From: Polytrichum commune
Taxonomy: Eukaryota > Streptophyta > Polytrichopsida > Polytrichales > Polytrichaceae
NCBI GenBank assembly: GCA_950295325.1
Contig: OX485804.1
Coordinates: 44,144,001-44,208,000, forward strand
Length of the DNA stretch: 64,000 bases
Direction of reading: 5' to 3'
This document shows, in pieces, positions 56,322 through 64,000 of the stretch (positions are counted from its first letter, which is position 1; each line of letters opens with the position of its first letter). A model generated the notes under the pieces. It had not been told where the DNA came from. It did not search any database and saw nothing but the letters and a program-made list of their open reading frames with translations. The translations under genes were made by a program, and so were the position numbers.

Positions 56322-57600
56322 ACTTACGTCCTAGAGACGGACTAGTCTTGTCTTTACGGAAGGATTCACTTCCAGCAGGCAATTTGAGTAATACAGAGAA
56401 TCTTCAAAGAAACCCGAAGTTAGGCAATTCCGACCGGTTGCAGAGGGAAAATGTCTCTTCTATGCTCTTCTCTCCAAACAGAAGGGTCTTCTAAGTGATA
56501 CAGTATTTCTCTATGAACACAACAGAAGGCACCGACGGCCAAAACTGATTTGAAGCTAGAGAACATATATGCCAGGAGACGGGGCGAGTTCACAAAATGC
56601 AGGAAGAGTAAGAGAAATATAGCACTTTGTGCTTCATGGCCTTGAGAGCATCGAGCCTACTATGGCGTGCAAGGAGCTACATAAATATTAGTCCGAGGAA
56701 TTTCCAACGTCCTCGACAGATCCCTGTCAACTTGCGCTTACTCCCGCTCTCGCACCCGCTCTTGTCCAGAATTCACTCCTGCCCAAGTGGTCCCCTGATT
56801 GCCCACAGCAAAGAAGAGAGATCCTAGAGAAAAGAGGCAAAACATGCAAAATGCAAGGGTCGTATTACATAACAGTCTTGGACCAAAGTATCGAGTCTCT
56901 TCAGGTTTTGCCCACACAAGTACGACGGCAACACGTTTTGAGGACACGGAAAAGCGGGCCTGAGCAAGAACTCCCTAATTAGTAATCACCATGCGCTCCC
57001 TACTTGGTACAGAACGGCAATCCTCGTCAACGCACACTCGTGGATTACACCTCCATCAATGCCTAAAGTCTGTCAAGGCCGATAGCGTGCGCTGACCAGC
57101 ATGCCGACACAGCAGCAGCACCGGCTGCTTGATGAGCCGTATTACTGCAGCAATCCAGCATTCTTCTTCCCCGAACTTCACATCCACAGGACGTCACAAA
57201 AGCCTTGCGAAATTTGCCTTGCCATACGCAAGCAAGAAATCAAGAAACCCAAGAAATCAATCTGGTTGGTTGGCTGGCTGGCTAAAAAATGCCAGTCGTT
57301 CTTCTTCCACGAACTTCACATCCACAGGACGTCACAAAAACCTTTGCGAAAGTTGTATTACACGCAAACAAGAAAGACAGCCAGAACTCGCGGACTTCCT
57401 CCTGCTTCTTGCTGGCTGACAAATGTAAGCGAGGTTAAGTCTTATAACCCTCGGCAAGACACTGCTCTGATTCGGAGGTTCCTGCTCGTACAATTGTGTG
57501 CCACAAATGAGGCAAAAACTCGAAAAGTCCGCAACACCACTACAGTTGGAGACTCAACACCTAATCATGTAACTTGGTAACTTCCTGCACAGAGCACTGT
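56322..57600 (-). promoter_or_regulatory. Upstream region of the PQ-loop gene with a duplicated ACGT element
   Basis: A 54-bp block at 57161-57215 (TTCTTCTTCCCCGAACTTCA, CATCCACAGGACGTCACAAA) is repeated at 57300-57354 with a few changes. Each copy carries GGACGTCAC, an ACGT-core site of the type bound by plant bZIP factors. The repeat lies about 0.8-1.0 kb upstream of the start codon. Function inferred only. Confidence 0.4.
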
Positions 57601-57605
57601 TTGCA

Positions 57606-57842
57606 GTGATTTTCCCCTCTACAGAAGCACAAGGAAGCAAAATATATTTTCCATCGAATGTGCGGGGCCTGAGGAGGCGCAAGGAAAGCGCACGAGTCAC
57701 AGAAGCTCGTGCGATGCGTGCGATCAACGAGAAAAGGATGGAAGAAGCTGCAAAGACCAAGCAGCAGGGGCGGCAACAAACACCCTTCCCCCAACCACTT
57801 AAGTTTGAGCCCTTCGAATCATCCCATCTTGTTGATTTCTGA
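57606..57842 (+). CDS. Unrecognised 78-codon open frame, possibly an exon or gene fragment
   Basis: The peptide is hydrophilic with a basic, helix-prone middle ('GLRRRKESARVTEARAMRAI', 'EKRMEEAAKTK') and an acidic-aromatic end ('LKFEPFESSHLVDF'). GC content is higher than the flank. I recognise no family. It could be an exon of an unannotated gene, or chance. Confidence 0.2.
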   Translation: MIFPSTEAQGSKIYFPSNVRGLRRRKESARVTEARAMRAINEKRMEEAAKTKQQGRQQTPFPQPLKFEPFESSHLVDF

Positions 57843-60800
57843 TGCCGAATCTAGCTTGTGGCGTAGATTCTGATGGTAAGATCTACCTATACGGCTGATA
57901 CGGTTGGGAAACCCGTTAAATTGAAGGGTAGATCTAAGGGCGTGGGAGCCACCAAATCTACCGAAACGTACTAACTCTCAACAAGGGACTACTGGCCGGT
58001 GGGCTATTATAATGGTCACATAATAGGAATTTATTCTATGTAGTAAGGCATATATAGCATGCCCACACTAGGACCATCAACTGGTCCAGACCACTGGGAG
58101 AGTTTCCTTTTTGATAGGAGTTTTTGTCTTACATGCAGTGAAGTGCAATGGGCAGAGCTACAATACATTACATTCAGTGAAGTCGTTGGACGTAGGATAA
58201 GAAATACTTACTGGTAGTAGTAAATTCTGGAAAGAAATGAATTGTCCCTATCAGAAGGGATTCCTCCTTTTGCCAAGCAACATCGACTGGCCCTAGTGCG
58301 AGCATACTAGTAGATTCCATGCCTCTAATGAACAATGTGATTTTCATTGGGAAGAGATCATGTACACCATTGAAGAGCTTTGTAAAACTAACATTATTAA
58401 TCTCGATTTGGTATGTTCTTTCTTGAAAAGAAATGTCGTACATAGACTATCTTTGTTATCTTTGTTCATTATTTAGTGACTGGCAAAGGGGAGAGGCTAA
58501 CAAGCAGTTGTTAAGAGCCACCGAATTTGTTGAAAAGCACAAACTCTTAGGTTTAAATGTGGAAAACCTCCGAGAATATTCCATGGAATAATGTCAATCC
58601 CATATAACATTATTCTGGATATGAATAATGTTATGATGATATTGACCAATAATTGTATAATAGGAAATTGATTGTATGTAAAGTAAATACCGCGCTTCTA
58701 ACAGACACGTAATTTTCATCAGCAGGATGAAGTGGATGAACTAAAAGTAAGTTGGGATGACAATATCTGTAAACTTATTCATAAGAAGTGTCCCAAGAAA
58801 AGTTAGCATAGTGACATAAAATGCCATATGACACTAAATACAATATTTGAGTGTAGTGGCAATCCCCCGTTGATGAAGAGCTTCGTCATTTCAACTTGAA
58901 TTTGCAATGTCAAAGAATCGCCGGGAATCAAAAGGCATAATTCCTTGATCGTTCATGGGCCTATGAACCTACAATGCAAGCTTAGCAATGCACTAGAATG
59001 ATTTGTTGAATTATTTGACATTATTTGCATGTTGTGTGAAGTGCAAGTGTTTGAGCGTGTGCTTCACCACACACAACTTTGGGTGGAGGGCATAATCCCA
59101 TTCTAATGGACATTAGGTTAGATAATGGCATGTTAAGTGGACCCATGTGTGCAATGGGTGGCCACGAGTGCATAAATGCATAAAATATTGTATCGTTTAA
59201 AGTTATGTGAAAGGGTGGCTTAACCTCAAGGCCCTAAACCAGGATCCTATGAGAAGCTCGAGGTTAAACTATCTAAGACCGGAATAGAAATCAAATGGCT
59301 GACCTTCCTAACACTTGATTTTTGATGCACCCAACCAACTATGGTCCACTCAGTCATAGTGAGGGGTGTCCAAGTGATTGGATACTTTCAACCAACCATG
59401 TGGGAACCTATGGGACTTGTCCTCGGGAGAGTTTAACAAAGTTCATATATTAATTATGGTAATTGAGGACCAATCTTAGCTAATTGACCGGGTAAACTAA
59501 TTGTTAACGGTAACTTAGGGTGAGTTGGGATTAAGCAGCGATGGGATCCTAGCCGCCAAGGGTTCTCTTGTGTCCTAACCCCAATGACTTCCAATTGGCC
59601 AAAAGGGTCTAAGGGATGGGTATTTTTTAAATGAGAGTTGGAATGTATAGTCATGGGGAGTGGGCATTTGAGTCTTAGAATTTAGGGAGTGTGAGTTTGA
59701 GTGTATTCCAAATGCTTCTAAGCATTAAGAATGCTTGAGGATATTGAGGTGACTTGGGAAAGTGAAGAAAGGTATTAGAGGCAATAGTTGTATTTTCTAT
59801 ACTTGATCTATATAAAGAGGGCCAAATTTTGAATATTGGTTTTGGTGTATCATACGTGATTGGAGTTGAATCTCAATATGAGATTGTGAAGTTGTGTTTT
59901 TGGCGCGGCATATTACTCGTATTTAGATTTGAAGGGTTTGGTTGTTGTTGGAGAAGGAGCATAGGAGCCTTAAAGTGAAGGGAGTCCATAAACTAAGGCA
60001 TTTGAGTGGTCTAACTTTGAGAGTTTGCTTCTCGGTGAATATTGCGAGTGTAAGGGCAAAACTATGATAGTAGCTACTGAAATGCATTGTCTAGTTTGTA
60101 TCAAAATCTTAAGTACACAAAACTTATAGATCGGGAGACGTTGACATGAATGCAACCATGTATTTAAGGCAATGTTACAACTACAAAGTCGGTTTGATGG
60201 GAAGCACTTATTACAGGTTCTGCAAATTTAATCTAGCCATGATATGTGAAGTTTTCATAAGGTATAAAACTATCATGTAAAATTTCGTGAAGAAATAGTG
60301 AATAAATTAGGAGCTACATAAGCTAAAAGTTGTCTAGGTCAGACTAGAAAGGAATATATGAATTGGAAAACTAGCATTTGGTGAGTGATGTTCAAGAAGG
60401 ATATATTTTTAAGACAAATATCTACCACAACAAAGAGCCTCATGTTTTTTTGAACATACATTACATACTTCTTGACACTAGTAAATGGGCTAACAAAGAT
60501 CTTTAAGTAGATATAGCTTTTGATGTTTTGACTACTAATTGCAATAAAAAAAATACACATATACTTTTGGTGTTTCGAGTACCAATTACTAGTAAAAAGT
60601 AACACATTTTATGGTCAAGTTTATTTCATTTGTGCATCTCAAGTATCTTCCTCTCTATTCTATTGTATAAATAAAAATTTGCTTTTGTGCTATTATTTGT
60701 GTTGGCAACATGGCAGTGGTGCATTTAGTTTTCAAATGTTAAAGAAGGTTTTCTTTAATTTTTTGCAACATGGTGGTGTATTTTTACAACACAGATGCAA

Positions 60801-62014
60801 GTTCACAAATATTCAAGATTTTCCTTTGCATTCATACTATAATTACATAATTAACACTTTATGTATTGCAATTTATTTTCTTGGGACAATGATAGTATGT
60901 ATTTGCAACATTTGGACACTTTGCGTAAATGACTAGTCATTCTTCATGATGGTTTGGTTGCATGGGCACAAGTGAATGTTGCATCCTCTACAATGCTTAC
61001 TTTTTTGAATCTTGTTTTAGTTGTATTGAAAGTGACCTACATTTGTGATTTCTTGGTGTAATAAAGTATCTTCTTTAGATATGTGTGGTATATGAACTTG
61101 ATTTTATTTTTATTTTTGGTAGTTTTATGTTACAACAAGAGTATAGTTTAGTGAAAAATTGCCATGATATGGGTGTGTCCCACCCACTCACCTGGGTAGT
61201 CTCAAGCCTAACACATGTTTGCTTATAAGAAACACCTCTAGTTGCTTCAAATGATGATGTATTCTTCAAATCTTATTTGTTTTCCACAGGTTTTTCACAA
61301 CAACAACAATATATTGTCTTGTAGGATAGATGGGTGCTAAAACCAATGCCCCATCCAAAGTAACGCCTTCGAGTGATAAGTACATATTGATCTTGAGAAC
61401 GTCCAACACCTTACCATCAAGCTCCCATGTTGGCTCTGGATCATCTAACAATAAAACTACGACCTTTCATAAATGTTGGAACTACGCATTGTCCCAAACT
61501 TTTAGCCATTGGAGTGTGACGAGCATTTTAAAATCAAGCACATTTCCTTTTGGATGTTTTCTCCCTCTCTCAATTCCTGAACCCATGAAGTGAAATTGGG
61601 CTCTTTGCTTTTGTCTTCTCAAATCTTCAATTTGATACCTTACCTATTATTCAATCTCAAAGAATTGCTTGATCATAGCGAGTGTTTGAAGATTCAATAG
61701 TTGTTATGTTGTTGAGGGAGGTTGCCACCAAATGCCCCCACCTCACCCTAAGAATAGATTAAGTAGATTGGAGACCTTGGGAGGTAAGCGACATGAGTGG
61801 ATTTAAATAGAGATGAAATTTTCTATTTGCATAGTACACATGAAGTACCTACCTATTCTCTTAATTTCTTGTTTTCATGCTATGATATTAGCATCCGTGG
61901 AGCACATCATACAAAAAATTTCATGAGAAGAGACAATAAGCAGTAGGAGTTGAGAAGTGCCTAGTTCCAACACCCCCCATAGTGGGCAACTATATGCTTC
62001 AACATAAACACCTA
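57843..62014. other. Gene-free AT-rich sequence
   Basis: Positions about 58770-58870 repeat 1970-2045. The rest has only short open frames without domains and no clear repeats. Confidence 0.4.
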
Positions 62015-62510
62015 GGGCCACTTCACACACGAGACTGAGAGCCCGTGCCCATTACACTTCAAGCACTCTCATTGGTGGAAAAGGCGGAGCCGGTCCAAGT
62101 TCGCTTCACACTACGCTTGAGGGACCAACGGAGTAGGTGAACGCAAGATGGATGTAAAGTTTACATGGGTTCCTACATGGCATCAAATGGATCATGTTTC
62201 ATGGTCACTTGGACTATTTTCAAAAACCACTTTTTGGAGGTAGGCCTAAAACAAAATCGGGGGACCGTGACACTCCAAATGCTCACAAGCATTGATTCAT
62301 TCTATTTTATCATGAGCGAGGACCCGCATGAATAGAATTTCACTGAAATAGCATTTGGTTGAGGGCCCGGTCACATATGACACTACACTTGAGGATCCGT
62401 GACCACACTACATGGTTTTCGAGGTGTGTTGGGACGACATTCGGACACTTTCTTTTTTGGGCTCTCACAATTTCATGGTCGCAACTCTTGGCTCATGTGT
62501 GAAGTGGCCC
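62015..62510. mobile_element. PIF/Harbinger-type MITE, family A copy 3
   Basis: 496 bp, GGGCCACTTCACACACGAGA to ATGTGTGAAGTGGCCC. Flanks CTA and TTA. Collinear with copies 1 and 2, including ACTCTCATTGGTGGAAAAGG and GGGCTCTCACAATTTCATGG. Confidence 0.8.
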
Positions 62511-62825
62511 TTACTATATCATTTGAAGGACTAAAAATGTAGCTCATTGGTTAAAGGAGACAAAATGTCAATGATCAATATTGTCCACTTTGGGGGTGCC
62601 TATGTGACTGGGAAAGATCAAATGAGGTTGATAACTTTGAACATTCCTATAAAAATTAGATCTGCTCTAATTCATGTGATTTTGTATTTGCTAATCCAAT
62701 TTCAATATTACATAATTTGTCTTGGTTAAGCAAGGGATTGTAGCGCTCAAAGTGTCCATGATCGGCGCTTCTACCTTAGTTTTTTTTTTGGTCTAAAAAT
62801 TGTAGCGCACACCTTTTGTGGAACA

Positions 62826-63050
62826 ATGATCGGGGAGATTTTTGGGCATAATCGGTTGAGATCCTAGTGTTTGCAAGTCCAACCAGTTACATGTTGACAT
62901 CCTCCGGTTTTTCTTTATTAAATTGGGGTATATTCTACACATTCTTCCAAAATGATTGGTATTTTTCCTGCAGTCCTATACTTCAACCGGTTATTTCTCA
63001 AACTCAACCAGTTCATCTGTAACTAACTGCCGGTTCTCCCCGATCATTGT
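62826..63050. mobile_element. Second copy of the ACCGGTT-rich element
   Basis: GAGATCCTAGTGTTTGCAAG, CATGTTGACATCCTCCGG, AAATTGGGGTATATTCTACA and GTAACTAACTGCCGGTTCTC follow the order of the left half at 30740-30915. Here two ACCGGTT sites have become ACCAGTT. It lies directly next to the SINE at 63060. Confidence 0.7.
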
Positions 63051-63059
63051 TGTGGAAGG

Positions 63060-63306
63060 AAATAAATAAATAAATAACCATTGCCGGGCAATCCGACGTG
63101 AATTTGAGCATGCTGACCCTACCCTACTCAAGAATCCTCTTGATGTAGGGTGGGGTTTACTGCCTATCTTGCAGTTGGTGGGTTCTTGGCTTCCTACCTA
63201 CCTAACTAGTTTTTTTCCATCAAGTAGAGAGAAGATTTCACAGCGGGAATCGAACCGTCAGCCACTCCATTCGAAAATGGGTACCTCTCCACTATCACCC
63301 GGCAAG
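63060..63306 (-). mobile_element. tRNA-derived SINE with a LINE-type hairpin 3' end
   Basis: Read on the minus strand, it opens with a tRNA-like head (GCCGGGTGATAGTGGAGAGG as A-box region; GGTTCGATTCC as B box, about 63244-63254) like the SINE at 7252. After 'CTCTCTACTTGATGG' it departs from that family. It ends with ATTCACGTCGG, a perfect ATTGCC-G-GGCAAT hairpin (63080-63092) and GTTATTTATTTATTT. The end is shared with the LINE at 22971-23019. No clear target duplication was found, so a chance juxtaposition of two fragments is possible. Confidence 0.6.
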
Positions 63307-63689
63307 TTAAGGTTGTCTTGGACCTTTAGTGGAAGGGAGTATTCCCAGCTAACACACTTCTGCACTTTTAGTGATATTTTTAGGGTACAAACGTTGGAAT
63401 TGATGCATCAACATGAACTCAATCAACTGCCTTGGAACACACCTTTGTGAGAAGGAAAAGTACTCCCCACTAACTCCACACTTTTATGCACTTTAAGTGA
63501 TTCTTTATAGTACGAACTTTGGGATTGCCAAATGCATCACCATGACCCGGCATTAAATTAGTAGTAGAGAGTGATAGTGGGCATGAACAAGAGAGACTTT
63601 GTTTGTAAGCACATGACCAACTTTTGATGCGTGCGATTGATACGTCCTCAAAAGTGTACACTACACTAGTGACAAAAACTCATACGCCT
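63307..63689. other. Gene-free sequence
   Basis: Two diverged tandem blocks (CACTTTTAGTGATATTTT.. near 63364 and CACTTTAAGTGATTCTTT.. near 63490), each followed by a TGATGCATCA- or GATGCGT-like stretch, suggest an old duplication of about 125 bp. No gene. Confidence 0.4.
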
Positions 63690-64000
63690 TCGAATATTCA
63701 TTAAGGGAGATGGGTTCTTAAATGGTTACTTTCTCCAACCGGCCCACTTCTCCTAGGGTACAACACAAACAATGAGTACAAGACGGTTAAGCCAATCCAA
63801 AACAATGTTGTAAAGACTTTCTCCATCATTTTTAGTGCTCATATGAATATCTTATTCATTGTCAAAGTGAAGATTTGCGTGCTTATTGAATGGTCATATA
63901 GCCCCCCTCCTCCTCCCCCCAATTATGTTGATTATTGAGTCTAAAATGGTTATCATGTTTTGAGCACACAAACTAGTCTCTTTTGAACATGCCTTCTTGA
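63690..64000. mobile_element. Family H repeat reaching the window end
   Basis: GTGCTCATATGAATATCTTA, GCTTATTGAATGGTCATATA and a CCCCCCTCCTCCTCCCCCC tract, then ATGGTTATCATGTTTTGAGC. Same order as 5740-5910 and the bHLH intron copy. The right end lies outside the window. Confidence 0.6.

Overview
This is nuclear DNA of a land plant. Three host genes have GT-AG introns or typical plant domains. They are a six-exon bHLH transcription factor (+, 38822-43432), an intronless CDPK-type protein kinase (+, 51170-52237) and a seven-exon PQ-loop membrane transporter (-, 53476-56321). There are no bacterial-style operons. I cannot name the species. The long Ser/Gln-rich bHLH N-terminus and the retroelement types suggest a non-angiosperm (fern, lycophyte or bryophyte), but that is only an impression.

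Positions 1-36000 and 57900-64000 are transposon-dominated, AT-rich sequence. The main object is a 5'-truncated, recently inserted non-LTR retrotransposon (18902-23019, 18-bp target duplication). Its nearly open reading frame runs from the end of the reverse transcriptase through a zinc motif, a segment that looks like the PCIF1/CAPAM adenine-methyltransferase fold, a complete RNase H, a C-x2-C-x9-H-x4-C knuckle and a PD-(D/E)XK restriction-like endonuclease. It ends in an ATT-repeat tail, not poly(A). Two decayed relatives lie at 1-1470 (+) and 14747-15400 (-). Short pieces carrying the same kind of 3' hairpin end lie at 4018-4252, 13026-13145 and 63060-63306. The last of these appears to join a tRNA-derived SINE head to the LINE-type tail.

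Around these are many non-autonomous DNA elements. PIF/Harbinger-type MITEs have GGG..CCC ends and TAA/TTA target duplications (2939-3412, 16502-17001, 26616-27106, 27712-28218, 29517-29853, 29857-30396, 62015-62510). Two hAT-type MITEs have 8-bp duplications (24247-24657, 47572-48014). There are foldbacks, a four-copy 210-bp tandem array (32459-33289), and an inverted-repeat element packed with AACCGGTT palindromes (30655-31105, second copy 62826-63050). A Tc1/mariner transposase (46981-49300) was split by a hAT MITE and an LTR-like repeat, and a second LTR-like copy follows at 49314-50250. Poly(A) tRNA-SINEs occur at 7252, 17224 and 18003.

The host-gene block is 36000-57900. The bHLH gene is preceded by a GC- and microsatellite-rich leader containing a 37-bp VNTR. 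The kinase and the transporter are convergent, about 1.2 kb apart. An orphan promoter-like stretch with a telo-box and an 8-codon first exon sits at 11540-11601. Exon boundaries were read by eye from splice signals, phase and family conservation.
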